Origin: Hermatobates lingyangjiaoensis
Taxonomy: Eukaryota; Arthropoda; Insecta; Hemiptera; Hermatobatidae
DNA length: 64,000 nucleotides
NCBI GenBank assembly: GCA_026182355.1
Contig: JAPFBL010000009.1
Coordinates: forward strand, 558,001 to 622,000
Direction: 5' to 3'
The position numbers were made by a program, and so were the translations under genes. The notes beneath the pieces are model-generated. The model made no database searches. It saw nothing but the letters and a program-made list of their open reading frames with translations, and had not been told where the DNA came from. Below are positions 1 to 11,275 of this stretch, one piece after another; positions within the stretch are counted from its first letter, which is position 1; each line of letters begins with the position of its first letter.

Positions 1-179
1 TTTAGGAGAAATAAATGTTTTAAAAAAAAACGGTTTTTGGCAAAAAAAGTGACTTTCCCATCATGCATAATTCTTCCCAAACAATAGGGATCTTCGTCTA
101 AATGGGGCCCATTTTTGTGTAAAATATCAACTTGATCCATCAAAGATTCTGGACCGTAGCGTGGTAACAAGCAATGCTA

Positions 180-325
180 ACACACGCACCCACCCACCCA
201 CCCACACACACACAGACATCATCGTAAAAACGTCATAAAACGACTTCTGGGACCTCAAAACATGTAATTCCGTCAATATCTCGAGATCGAATTTTTTCAC
301 GATCACTATACTTTACTTATAGTAA
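180..325 (+). repeat. CA-headed repeat family, copy 1
   Basis: A (CCCA)n/(CA)n tract followed by GGGACCTCAAAACATGTA and TACTTTACTTATAGTAAAG. Relatives start at 39.01 and 63.43 kb with the same order: CA tract, an ACTCAGG or GGACCTC phrase, then a TTTACTATAGTA-like end. Family unknown. Confidence 0.45.
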
Positions 326-599
326 AGTAAAAAGGTGCATAACAAAATTATTGACATGCTTCATAAATAATCTAAAAGACATTATTTTAAATAATGTAAA
401 AAAAACTTAAAATTTTTAAAGTCGACATTCCATTTAATTAATGACCCAAAAAACTAAAAATCAGAATATACGAACCTCTGCATACAGTTGTGATTTTTTT
501 TTAAATTACAGGAATTTAAAAACGAGAGAATATACAGCAAACGGGAATATTGTATGAACTGTTTGTTCTTTTCTGTTTTGCCATTATTAACAGGGAATA

Positions 600-975
600 C
601 ACTTAAATACTGATTTATAACGGAGTGTGGGTTAGGTTGCATTAGCAGTACCACAAAGGAACACACATAGGCCGAACATTGGACCTTTGTGGTAGCACAC
701 AATCAACGTTCTACATTTTGCCTTACTCAACTGTTTTTAGTGTAGCGATCTTTAACAACTATCTGATGACGTACAAGCTGGGGACCGACAGCTTAACATC
801 CTCCCCGAGATAATAAATAATAAATAATAATAATAATAATAATAATAATAAAGTGCTCAGATTTATTCATCTCCAGAGTGGGTGAGAGTGGTCCAGAGTG
901 GGCATTGAACCCAGGACCTACAAGTCCAGAGGAGAACACGTTGCCACTGGGTTAACCAGTCTCCCTAACCGAGTG
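600..975 (-). mobile_element. tRNA-derived SINE, copy 1
   Basis: The head, read on the minus strand from about 972, has an A-box-like segment with CCAGTGG and a B-box-like GGTTCAATGCC. Then follow the family body (an AAT-repeat variant of the TTTATTCA segment) and a tail resembling GTTGCAGTGGC. Family members at 22.7, 33.8, 35.4, 38.1, 45.3 (minus) and 61.0 kb share this order. Confidence 0.75.
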
Positions 976-1369
976 TAGATGCAATTTGTACTTGGCAGTT
1001 TTGCAACTATTAAAAAGCAAAACATTTCAATACTGATTGAATATTCGAGTGTAATTTTATCTTGACATTCATGAATCTAATCAGATAGAAAAAAAGAAAC
1101 ATCAAATAGGCTAATTCAGCAATAGGAGCTCTAGAGTCAGTTCATGTTATGGAAAAGATAAGAAGAGTTTTTAGTCACAATTTCTCAAATAAGAAAAGCG
1201 CTTCATGCATCCAACTATCCTAAAGTGCTAAGTGTTCTCATCACTTCCGCTGAGGTCATCTGCTCTCTCAATGTAGATTACTTCAAAATTATACTACTTG
1301 TATATCTGTATAGTAAATTACCTAATATATTAAGACAATTAACGTAGTTAAATCTTTTAAAAAAATTAC

Positions 1370-1466
1370 CTGATAAGTTAATAAATCAGAGAAGTTATTT
1401 TTGTGAAAAGCTTGAAAATATTCACGCTCTTTCTCCTTGTTTATGGCTGAGAGGGGATCATCTGAA
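1370..1466 (-). CDS. candidate internal exon of an unidentified gene
   Basis: Acceptor GGTTCTTAG and donor CAG|GTAATT enclose one base plus 32 codons: SDDPLSAINKEKEREYFQAF then HKNNFSDLLTYQ. The frame is closed by a TAG just upstream of the acceptor, so the ORF coincides with the splice sites. An alternative acceptor at TTCAG would remove five bases. Charged, helix-like peptide; family not recognised. Phase does not join directly to the 3061-3172 exon, so if they share a gene another exon lies between. Confidence 0.35.
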
Positions 1467-1520
1467 CTAAGAACCTACATCCGAGGCTTTGTTTTGAAAA
1501 TCACATACTTTGGTTAGAGT

Positions 1521-1850
1521 CAGAGGTTCTTAACCTTTTGGGGGTACCGAACCCCACCAGTTTCGTAAGCGCATTCATCAAACCCTTCTTTAGTGAAAAA
1601 TAAAATATGATTTTTTTCAAATTCAAGTCATAGGAGTATGTTTTTTTTATGTTCCAAAAAATGAACCGTGCATTAATATTATCTTGTTCAAAGAACAAAA
1701 CCAACACAATTCATGAAATCACAACAAATTACATACGTGCAAATCAGTGTGACTTTTGCTGTTGACCTCCTTGGCGGAGGCTCCGCCGAAACCCTGAGAC
1801 CAACTCTTCGAACCCCTAGGGTTCGATCGAACACAGGTTAAGAACCACTG
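1521..1850. mobile_element. non-autonomous hAT-type MITE
   Basis: Termini CAGAGGTTCTTAACC and GGTTAAGAACCACTG are imperfect inverted repeats of the common hAT form. The 8-bp sequence GGTTAGAG occurs on both sides (1512-1519, 1851-1858), an 8-bp target duplication typical of hAT, with one extra T at the left junction. 330 bp, no transposase. Confidence 0.85.
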
Positions 1851-3060
1851 GGTTAGAGATTGAGTAAAATACTATTAACGGAATAATTTCGTTTGTAACA
1901 ATCTAATTATATTATGGCTGTATTGTTATGAAGTTCCTGATCTGATTGTGAGCACCAGGTTCAAGAACGTCTTTAATCTTGAATCTGTTTTTCTTTCTTT
2001 AAAAATGTTTGGTAAACAAGTGTAATTTACATTTGATTGTGTTTGGTTACCCTTGTACAGTAGAGAAAAATGTTTTAATAAACGGAAATGACTATAAACT
2101 ATGATTGAAAATCATAAGCTCCGGTAGTTTAGCAAGAATAATTCTAATTGCGATGATTGGTTCACAACAATGAGCAGTTTTCATACAACTGTATAGTTGT
2201 CGACTGTTAGTCGATATTTAATCCACGGATTCAGAGCTCAGAGAACCTGAGTTCAAGTTGTCTCACAACATTCTTTACAGACTGATTCGTATAACCTAAG
2301 CAGAGCTCTAGCTAACCGTTTGAAAACTCCGGCATAATCATAGACGAAATTTTACTTTCTCACAGTGAGATGCAAAAATTTTGGGCTAACCCAGGAACCC
2401 CTCATCTACCTAACTTTCTATTTGAAACCACATTTGTCCCGAGGCCAACGACAAATGACGAGCAATTAACACCATATGATCAAACCAGAACATTTAGTAA
2501 TTTTTCTGCCTCAATATTAACACTAAGGCAACAATGCTGTTACCAATGTAAATTATCACCTTTTTTGAAATCCAATATTTAAGAACTGTATATCGTGAAG
2601 ATCTTAAAAACTTTCTTTATAAACTTTCTTTTGCTTTAGTAGGTTTCATTTCGTTTTACAACGTCCATGATTTCTAGTTGATTTGGCAAAGTCAATATTT
2701 CAACAGTTTTTAATCACTTAGTTTTTAGTAATTTTTTACACAAAATTCATACAAACTTTCTGCTCCATCATTTTCAACAGCACAAAATCGCAGAGCACAC
2801 AAGCACGAGTCTAACCTCGTCTAGTCTCTCACATAAAGCATATTCTATATAGTCAAAACTGGGAACATTTGATCTAGACGAGTGTATCAACGCAACAAAC
2901 AAAAATCTTGATATTAGAATGCAGAGAGAGCAAAAATTCAAGAAGTTACCTTACTTTTTGATCACACCTCGTACACTACAGCGTTGTGATAGTATCTTAA
3001 TAGTTTTTAATCATTTAATTGTTAATTAGTACTAATTAAAGAAAACATAGGTGTACAAAC

Positions 3061-3172
3061 CTGAGTGTCAAGGCTAGCGAGGTACTTGTCAAGGGGGCAA
3101 GTAAACAAAGAACCTGAAGCTTTCTTCGTTACTTCAGCAGGTGCTTCTGTAGTTGGTCCTCCATTGTCTTGC
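3061..3172 (-). CDS. candidate internal exon of an unidentified gene (weak integrin alpha resemblance)
   Basis: Acceptor TTTTGTTGGCAG and donor CAG|GTTTGT enclose 112 nt with one open frame: one base, then 37 codons reading QDNGGPTTEAPAEVTKKA and SGSLFTCPLDKYLASLDTQ. Codon use is varied, unlike the AT-rich surroundings. GSLFTCPLD resembles the GxLYxCPL segment of integrin alpha propeller domains. That rests on a short match and is tentative. The plus-strand ORF over the same bases is treated as a shadow. Confidence 0.35.
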
Positions 3173-3954
3173 CTGCCAACAAAACACATTTTTTTCTTAA
3201 AATTGTTTGCAGGATCTGTCTCTAGCTTTGTTACTGAAGCACAAACATAATCATAACAAAACTAAACTGTAAGTGGCTCTGTCTTTCGTATACCAATAAT
3301 GGTGTAGCTCAAACATTAAGAAATACCGTAACTTTAATGTTGTCAGCAGCACAAACTCAACAGGCGAGATATTTAAAATGATCCTCTGTATTACATCATA
3401 AGATAAAATATATTATGACATATTTAAATTTGTCACAAGTTTTCTCGTGACAATGGTCGAGTTCCGAAACCGATCTAGACGTACTAGGTGATACGATAGA
3501 TTTTTATAATAATTATACTGACAAACTCTGGTATTATCAGTTTTATTTACCCAAATTGTTTTTACTAACAATTTAAATTTTACTAACATTGTTTTATATA
3601 CAAGTTTTTTTGTATAAAGTAATATAGGTTTAAATTAATCATAGGTTTAAAAAACTATGTAAGATTTAAAATCTATATCATTTTTCTAAACGATTAAAAA
3701 AGTAATTTACATCTAATCTAATAAGCGAAACTCTAAGCCAAAAAAAGAAAAAAAAAATGTTTTTGGAGAATGTTTTACTGAAATTCTCCATTAATACATT
3801 CAGCGAGGACTTACAGCGTAATTATATATTATATTGTTAGTTGTCTTTGAGTTAAATTGTCTTTGGTAATTAAACTCTATTCTACTATGCTATATATATA
3901 TATATATATATATTAATAAAAATGTATACAATGAAAATTTAAATATATATAACA

Positions 3955-4034
3955 AGATTTTACATAAAAACTTGAAATAACAATCAATGATCAAACCACA
4001 ATATGAAATTTTCATATTGTGGTTTGATCATTTA
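3955..4034. repeat. fold-back family A remnant with near-perfect palindrome
   Basis: Family A signature ATAACAATCAATGATCAAAC. The 23-base arms 3986-4008 and 4010-4032 are exact reverse complements with one spacer base, so all of the inner element has been lost. Confidence 0.85.
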
Positions 4035-4372
4035 TATATATATATATAATATTATATTATATGTATGTACAATATTATATATATGTACAAAACATGTACA
4101 ATACTATATTAGTAAAATACTAGTTAAGTCTTAAGGAATAAGTCTGAAAGGAGCTTCAGACATATTTTGAGCAGTTTTTTCAATCTAAACATGTGAAAAG
4201 GAGTAATTGGTTTCAAAAAATGATATGATTTGAATGAATGAAGAAGTGAATTTGTTTAAAATTATACCTTAATGGCTCAGAATATGTATATGAATCATAA
4301 AACTCGTTTTCTTTAAGTTAAATCCTAACGGTCGAATGAGTTGTTTAACCTTGTTTGCTCTATTACACATAG

Positions 4373-4624
4373 AATGTTGTGATTATCACGTCATGCCATA
4401 AAACAAACAGCCATGCTGGCTTTATGGATCCAATCACATACAACCGTCGCGTCGACTCCGGCATGCGCTTAACGGCTGGAATGGTTGCGCCCATCGTTTT
4501 CAAGGAGAGTGGAGTTTTTGTTAATAGCCGACGTGAGGCTGCATTCGTTAAAGTATTCACCGATGTCCGTAGTTACATCACGTACATGAGATACAACAAC
4601 CCCAACGAGTTTATGCCTACTTGA
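4373..4624 (+). CDS. GC-richer ORF, possible terminal exon or relic; weak serine-protease-like end
   Basis: After an acceptor-like TTTGCTCTATTACACATAG there are 83 codons and a TGA. The segment is far richer in CpG than its flanks (for example CGTCGCGTCGAC). The end VFTDVRSYITYM resembles the C-terminal VYTxVxxYIxWI of chymotrypsin-fold proteases. GMRLTAG and KESG lie where MLCAG and GDSG would be, but the cysteines and glycines are missing and spacing is short. If related, it is a decayed or non-catalytic homologue. It may be something else entirely. Confidence 0.3.
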   Translation, partial: NVVIITSCHKTNSHAGFMDPITYNRRVDSGMRLTAGMVAPIVFKESGVFVNSRREAAFVKVFTDVRSYITYMRYNNPNEFMPT

Positions 4625-5274
4625 GTTAAGGTCTACTTTTCATTCGTTGCAATTCGTGACTCATCCCTCGATGTGATTAGCATGACAGCTGCTATAGACA
4701 AATTTGCAGCTGTCAGTTGAACTCAGATTTACGTAGGGTCATATATTCACACTCCATATGAATATATAATTACACTATTAGATGTGAATATTTTTATTAC
4801 ATTAAAGAAAAATTATTTCTACCTATATTTATATGAGATTGTTCCCTTAACACAAAAAATATAAATAATTATCATTTGCTACAGCTGATATCAATATCTC
4901 TTAGAACAGCTCATTTAATACCAATAAATATAACATTCAATTAATCAAGATAGGAAAAATTAAACAAGTGACAAGTGAAATTTGTGAGATTAATAAGAAA
5001 ATTAATTAACAATTCGTGAATTAATTACTATTTTTCATTACGTTTCCCTTAAATGTATATTTATAAAATTATTAAATAGGTCAAACATTTGTGCAGTAGT
5101 TAATAGATGGGAGTCTTGTTTGTATTGACTGGTGAAAATTCGAGAATAATTTTTCTTTTCTTCCATTAATACTCCAAAATACTATAAGATTATCACTGTT
5201 ACACTTTGGCCATGTTTGACATTGAATGCTCTTACAAAGCTGAAACGAACGGAGATCAAAATAAGTTATAACCT

Positions 5275-5860
5275 TGTGGTGAGCCTTATGGGCTCAAGCA
5301 GGTTGTCGACTCCTACTATGTCGTCAGATTTAGTATAGTATCCATAAGGATTCGGTCGTCCCCGCGAAGGAAATGTCCATTAGCCCGGGACAAGGTCTCA
5401 CCTAAGTGAGTAACAGTTTTCTGTTATGGGCCTTACTGATGGGCCTTACCCAATTGTAAGGGTCGAGGGTCTAACTCCTTCTTATTACTCTAGAGGTAAT
5501 CTCGCAAGAAGATATTATCTCTCAAACAGCGACTCTCTAGGGAGTCCACCCTTCTTGGCTGAGGAACTACAGCCACCACCAGTCCAACATTAATGGTAGC
5601 GACAATATTTTAAGAGTTCTTGAGTAGAACTCCGGACTTAGGTCCTACTGAGCCTGTCTAGGCTGCAGGTAAGGGCAGTTGTCACAAAAACTTTCCGCCT
5701 GTCTATGAAATCACCCTGTTGCCCACTCTAGCGGTGAAGATGCCGATTTATGGATATGTGTGAATCAGGAGAATTGACTGTTCTAGGGAAAGGGCCCCTG
5801 AGCTCTCAAGACTCAATTGACAACACAAGTCTGTACATGACAACAAAATACTAAAGATCC
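5275..5860 (+). mobile_element. LINE-like (possibly 5' region) fragment, copy 1
   Basis: GC-richer 580-bp stretch with GTCCTACTGAGCCTGTCTA and GGCTGCAGGTAAGGGCAGTT. The same string occurs in reverse at 20.34-20.37 kb. No ORF with recognisable domains; the class is inferred only from size and composition. Confidence 0.4.
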
Positions 5861-7412
5861 TGAGTCGGTACCATACAATAATAGGATTTGACTAAAGGAC
5901 ACAATTTATAGAGCTTATAATCCTTCAAAAATCTTAGGGAACTCACACCTACTAATGCTCTGTACCAAGTAGAATCATTCATTAGGATCCCAATGATCCG
6001 TTTGCATACAGCTTTTTAATAGGGATTGCTACAAACTACTTCACAACAGACTCCCAACTTATCTAAACTTCCAGCTGAAACCAAATATTCTTAGATAAAA
6101 CCTGAGAACCCTGAAGGCGGATAAAAAGAACATGACCCGTGGCCCTTCTCTTCACTAGATTCAAACATCATTGTAAAATAATGCTACGGAAAGCCACCTT
6201 GTTCATGCTAATCCAATAGTTATAATCCATTATAACCCCAAATTTATAAATACTTTTAAATACATAAAATTTAGAATTGAGGTAACAAATACAACACAAA
6301 AATTACAATAAAAAGTAAATTTAAGACCATTTGTGTTCTAATGATACTATTTTGAGTCAGCAGTCTACACTTTATGTTATTCTTAAATTAGAAGAAGTAA
6401 ATTTAGTTATCATTAAATAAGGGTTAAAAGAGGGAGGCTAAGGGGTTAACATGTTTTCTCCATGTGAAATAAACGTAAACTACCTTTCAAATACTTAGCT
6501 GTTTTAGAAACTTAGGGGTAAGATTTTAAGTTAGATAAATAGAATATGAAGTGGTTGTAAGGTACCGCAGAAGCGCCTCACGTAGTTTTGGAACGTGACC
6601 CGCCTTGCTTCCGTAACTTTGCCCTAACAAGAAAACAAGTTACGCACTTTATCTGACGCTGCTCTAGGAAGAAAATTGCTTCACTTGTGCTCTGAATCAA
6701 GAATGAGTTTCGGCTATAGTGGTCTTGAGAAGACGCCATTTGTATTCTTACTGTGGACTAATACAACACACAACTCGGGCAACTCCCTTGATCCAAATTA
6801 GAACATCATGTTCTTATTTCACAAACGGACAAATGCAAATTATAATCGTACTTTCTTCAAGAAGTGATTTTACTTATAACTTTTAGGTCTTTTACAAAGT
6901 TTCAAGAGAACCTGATTTTGAGCATATTTTCAATTTTACATATTTAAAAACTTTAAAATGTGCTTTAACTTATCAAAAAAAACATTAAAATAATCACTTA
7001 TATTCCAAGATTGTTATAATAATTTAGCAAGCATATTTCCCTCAAAGTTTCAAATAATTCTATAATCAGTAAAAGAGTTTCCAAAAAGATAAAATGGTTT
7101 TAGTTTTATTTTAAAAGGTATGTATTGATCTTATACAACTGCCAAATTTCTAATCTATATATGTATATAATAAGATTTCACGTTTGATCATTGATCATAT
7201 ATATATATATATATATATTCGTATAAGTTGCATCAGGTCTTCTTTTTATCATACATTATTATAATTTGCTTCCGAGAATTTTCCTTTCGTATTGCTGTAG
7301 TTACCATTACATCTGTCCAAGATACATCGTTGTAGTTGAAGTATACAAGATTTCGATCATTGAACCATCGGTCATTATCAGGTAGAACATAGCTAGTAGT
7401 CGAATGCCTCTA

Positions 7413-8124
7413 CAGTAATCCCTCGCTAGTTCGCGGTTCAGTTTTCGCGGTTTCAGTGTTTCGGGGGGTCCTGAAATGCTCAATTAAAAAATAAAAAATA
7501 TAAAAAAATATTCAACTGTAGTTACAGTAAAAAAATAAAATATACAACTAGTAATAAAAAAGTACAGTAGTTAGTATTAGAGAAGAAAACATACAGGATT
7601 CTTCTTGTACGATCAAGAAAGATATCAAACAACCAGTGACTTGCTGGGTCAAAATATATTCTACAGTCTTATATTAAATGCTAATAAAAGCTAAAAAAAA
7701 ATATTCAATAAAGACAAAAAATTAATGAAAAATATTAAAACATAATCAATTGTAACAAGAAAATAATAAAAATATGAAAAATAGAAGTTGAAGTTAATAA
7801 AAAAATAACCAAAGATGTTTCCTTTGATCAAATTGGCTAATTCATATCGCCCAAATTCCTGTTTACCACGCCACCCACGCCCTTGTGAATCTAAGCGCTA
7901 CACATTAGTCTTTGTTCAGAATTATTTCTTATTTTTTTCTTTTAGTTTTTCATTTTTATTTACAACACAGTACAGTATTCAGTAAGGTCAGGATTCTCTA
8001 TCTGTTAGAAAGGTCGTTGTTTGAGCTTTAGAGACTTTTATAAAGGCGTGTCTATTATTCGCAGATTTTCGATTTTCGCGGGTGCCTTCGGTCCCCATTA
8101 TCCGCGAAAAGTGAGGGATTAATG
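7413..8124. mobile_element. TA-flanked MITE, Tc1/mariner (Tigger/pogo-like)
   Basis: Starts CAGTAATCCCTCGCTAGTTC and ends GTGAGGGATTAATG, with TA on both sides. The subterminal TTCGCGG and CCGCGAA motifs pair as inverted repeats. 712 bp, A-rich interior, no transposase ORF. It sits between the two arms of an older inverted repeat (7290-7410 and 8254-8420). Confidence 0.7.
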
Positions 8125-8253
8125 TATAGCCATTCTGGTGAAACGTGCTTCTGGATGGCCAAAAAGGCTGACCTTTGTGGGCCAATTAAACAATTGATAA
8201 CAAAATACCTATCATCAAGTGTCACATAATAATACAAAATAAGCATTCGACTA

Positions 8254-8345
8254 CTAGCTATGTTCTATCTGATGATGGTCGAGATGGTCTAGCTATGTTC
8301 TATCTGATGATGGTCGAGATGGTCTAGCTATGTTCTATCTGATGA
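8254..8345 (+). repeat. 35-bp tandem repeat, about 2.6 copies
   Basis: CTAGCTATGTTCTATCTGAT plus 15 bases is repeated exactly from 8254 and 8289, with a third partial copy from 8324 that runs into the inverted-repeat arm. The unit includes the CTGATGATGG part of that arm, so it is a local expansion of the hammerhead-like core. Confidence 0.85.
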
Positions 8346-8384
8346 TGACCGATGTTTCAATGGTCGATTGTAGTTGGTATACTT

Positions 8385-8480
8385 CAACTACAGCAAGACG
8401 AAAGGAAAATTACCTGGAAGATACAGGCCATCAGCGCTAAAATTGTCAGTGCAGAAGTTGCTGCAAATTTTAATTACACA
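8385..8480 (+). pseudogene. Penelope-like element coding fragment (N-terminal piece)
   Basis: The frame reads QQDERKITWKIQAISAKIVS then AEVAANFN, and runs into a CA/TA repeat. It shares the pattern KIV(N/S)AE-x4-FN with fragments at 8723 and 58046. Such a charged helix ending in FN resembles N-terminal regions of PLE reverse transcriptases as I recall them. It follows directly on an inverted-repeat arm with a hammerhead-like core. Truncated at the repeat. Confidence 0.4.
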
Positions 8481-8489
8481 CACAGACAT

Positions 8490-8490
8490 A

Positions 8491-8529
<39 letters not shown>

Positions 8530-8700
8530 TATATTATATATATATAAGAGCTTTAGAGACTTTTATAAAGGCGTGTCTATTATTCGCAGATTTTCGATTT
8601 TCGCGGGTATATATATATATATATATATATTATTATTATATATATATAATTATATATATATATTATATATATATATATAAAATATATATAATCTGTCGTT
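8490..8700. repeat. TA array interrupted by a 63-bp copy of the neighbouring MITE
   Basis: 8547-8608 (GAGCTTTAGAGACTTTTATA ... TTTTCGATTTTCGCGGGT) repeats 8019-8081 inside the MITE, with TA repeats on both sides. Confidence 0.85.
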
Positions 8701-8722
8701 CACTTGACCTATCTACTTAGAA

Positions 8723-8845
8723 ATGTCATTGATGAACCTGATTTATAGTTTACTAACACCAACTACGATAAAGAAAATAGCAAGGAGGCTAGAATCTGTG
8801 AATAAAAAGATCGTGAATGCAGAAACTATGATCATTTTCAATAAT
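8723..8845 (+). pseudogene. Penelope-like element coding fragment (N-terminal piece), second copy
   Basis: Reads SLLTPTTIKKIARRLESVNK then KIVNAETMIIFNN before entering a TA tract. Same KIVNAE-x4-FN pattern as 8385-8480 and 58046-58152, diverged elsewhere, so the three are relics of related but distinct elements. Confidence 0.4.
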
Positions 8846-9138
8846 ATATATATATATATATATATAACTATAAATAAAAATTTTAATCAAACGACTAAAT
8901 ATGAAGCTTTAATTACAAATTTATTTTAAAGTTCCTTTAATGTATATTAAAGTATACTATTATACTTAATAGGATATTATTTTATTCTGTATAATATTAC
9001 ATTATAACATTATTCTATTCTATATTATTATATATCTTATATAATATAAGTGATATTATATTATAGTATTATTATAATATAATATATTATATTATTATAT
9101 ACTTAGTATATATTATATACTAATTATATGTATATATT

Positions 9139-9640
9139 AGGTGTGTTCTCTAATCGGGGTTCGGTCAATTTTCCAGGATAAAAAATCAAACTCTCGTTGC
9201 CAACGTTTCGGTTTTATTTAAAACCTTTTTCATAGGCAGAAGTAAGAATTTTTTAACTAAGAAAATGAAATTTACATTATTTTTTAAATAAAACGATTAA
9301 GGTTTTAAATAAAACCGAAACGTTGGCAACGAGAGTTTGATTTTTTATCCTGGAAAATTGACCGAACCCCGATTAGAGAACACACCTATTCTATCAAACG
9401 GTCGATATATTATTGAATCTGTTATATATACATTAGGGTTTATATAAGAAGAAATATGGGTTTTTATGAGGAAATAATGTAAATTTCATTTTCTTAGTTA
9501 AAAAATTCTTACTTCTGCCTATGAAAAAGGTTTTAAATAAAACCGAAACGTTGGCAACGAGAGTTTGATTTTTTATCCTGGAAAATTGACCGAACCCCGA
9601 TTAGAGAACACTCCTATTCTATCAAACGGTCGATATATTA
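9139..9640. repeat. fold-back family B: one inverted and two direct copies
   Basis: The terminal unit (GGTTTTAAATAAAACCGAAA, CGTTGGCAACGAGAGTTTG, ATCCTGGAAAATTGACCG) is on the minus strand at 9139-9240 and on the plus strand at 9290-9390 and 9525-9630. The copies are almost identical, which indicates recent duplication. A stem GGTTTT/AAAACC precedes GAAAC. Confidence 0.9.
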
Positions 9641-10326
9641 TTGAATCTGTTATATATATATATATATATATATATATACTTAGTATAAGTGATACTAAAT
9701 CCTGACAATGAAAAATGTTTAGGGAAATTTATTAACGTTATTTTAATGACCAACCAAAGAAATTCTTGGAGTGCAGTTCTCTTTTTGAGTTTAATGCTGT
9801 CTGGATATTTGTTTATACATTTTCAATATATCAAATGTAAACTAATAACAGTTTTTCTTCGATTCATTATTTACTGATTCACCAATGTAAAAAGAAAAGT
9901 GTTAAGTAGGATTTAAATGTGAGAGCGACAGCGGGCGTTGAATACAACTTTTCGATTACTGTGGAATAATTGAGGCATTTCAGCCGGTCCTAGATGGAGA
10001 GTAGGGACCACGAAATATGCGAGAATCATTTTGCATTTTGATGAATACCTGAATAATAATCACACTGTTAGCATTAGTTAAAGTCTTCTCCAGTATTAAG
10101 TCTCCACTTTTAAAACAAATTCAGTAAAGATAGGCACATATTGTTAAGTTGTTCACTTTAATACAATAAGTTGTTCATTTTAATTTTTTTAATACAAAAA
10201 AAGTCCTTATAGGAAAATTTAATACTTAAGATTAAACTTGAACATTAACTCTTAAAAAAATCCTTAATATGCCTAGTAAAATAATAAATGTAAAGAAGCA
10301 GATTAAAGCCAATATATAATTATATA

Positions 10327-10500
10327 TAAATAAATTAGAGAACATAGAAATGAAATCACTGAAACTCACTACTATATTTCGACGATGCCCTCGTCATCAG
10401 GGAATAGTTGTGAGTTTCAGTGATTTCATTTCTGTGTGTTCTGTTAAAAAGTCTCGTTTTTCAGTTCGAAGAATTGTTTCATCTAATGGTTATATATATA
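10327..10500. repeat. fold-back family E element
   Basis: GAAATGAAATCACTGAAACTC on the left and GAGTTTCAGTGATTTCATTTC on the right. The minus strand carries CTGATGACGAGGGCATCGTC followed by GAAATATAG, a hammerhead-like core. The right end grades into a TA tract. Confidence 0.85.
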
Positions 10501-10814
10501 TATTAATCGGGTTTCGGTCAGTATTATAAGTTCAAATAACGATGTTTTGGTTTTTACTTAATATCTTTTTCATAACTAAAAAAAAGAAAATTTAAATAAG
10601 AGAAACTATAACTTTCCTTAAACATATAACCTTTCAGAAATTGTTCTTAATTTCCTATTGACCAATAAATATGTCTTTTTGTGATTAAGACATGCAATTG
10701 TTTCATAATGTAGTTATGTTTGTTGTTTTCTTTTTGTATGCGTTTTGCTATTATCAAAAAATTGAATTGAGATATAATGTATATATCTATTATAAAAAAT
10801 ATTGTTAAATGTTT

Positions 10815-10890
10815 TCATAAACTCTGATTGGTCGAGAGACTGGAAGTAGGCGTGGCTTGGTCTGGTCTAGCTAGTGATTGGGAGTATGGT
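10815..10890. promoter_or_regulatory. CCAAT/GC-box cluster, possible repeat-borne promoter
   Basis: Inverted CCAAT boxes (TGATTGGTCGAG and GTGATTGGGAG) flank GTAGGCGTGGCTTGG. Located just upstream of a family F element, so it may be that element's promoter. Confidence 0.25.
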
Positions 10891-10994
10891 CATTTAAATT
10901 TAAATTATTTCTTTCAAAGCAAAAATAGACTGATAGTGAAAATTGTGAATGTGTGAGTGGTATAGAGAAAGGGAGTGAGTGAGAGACTGAGAGT

Positions 10995-11275
10995 CTGGGG
11001 TCGTTTAAAATCGAAGAAGAGTAACACACAGAGTAAAGAAACACGCCTACAAACTCAAATTTCCGGACAATCCCTTTTCAGGAGAAAACAGAGAGGAATA
11101 CCAAGTATGTTGTAGATCCAACGTGTGTTTTTTATTCACATCAGTGATTAACGTGCTCGGTTCTGAACTGGTAGGTTCGGGATTTGATAAACACCTAGCC
11201 TTCGATAAACGACCAATCCAGAGTAAAAAATCACAAAAATGACTAAGATCTTGCAAACAAAACAAGTGATCTTCG
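10995..11275. repeat. fold-back families F and A-like, adjoining pieces
   Basis: AAAATCGAAGAAGAGTAACA and AACTCAAATTTCCGG (family F, as at 42.95 and 51.75 kb), then GACTAAGATCTTGCAAACAA (a diverged family A end). On the minus strand family F reads TCTCCTGAAAAGGGATTGTC then CGGAAATTTGAG. Confidence 0.7.

Larger units (their letters stand above)
7290..8420. repeat. inverted repeat (fold-back family G) interrupted by a MITE
   Basis: TTGTAGTTGAAGTATAC near 7331 pairs with GTATACTTCAACTACA near 8378. Next to it, CATTGAACCATCGGTCAT pairs with ATGACCGATGTTTCAATG, and GAACATAGCTAGTAGTCGA with TCGACTACTAGCTATGTTC. The arms are about 120-160 bp. A CTGATaATGACC...GATCGAAATC core is visible on the minus strand of the left arm. 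Confidence 0.75.

Noticed and set aside
9200..9330. Calling family B a hammerhead
   Set aside because: The core reads CTATGAA and the base needed after stem III is missing, so it fails the model; it was kept as a repeat only.
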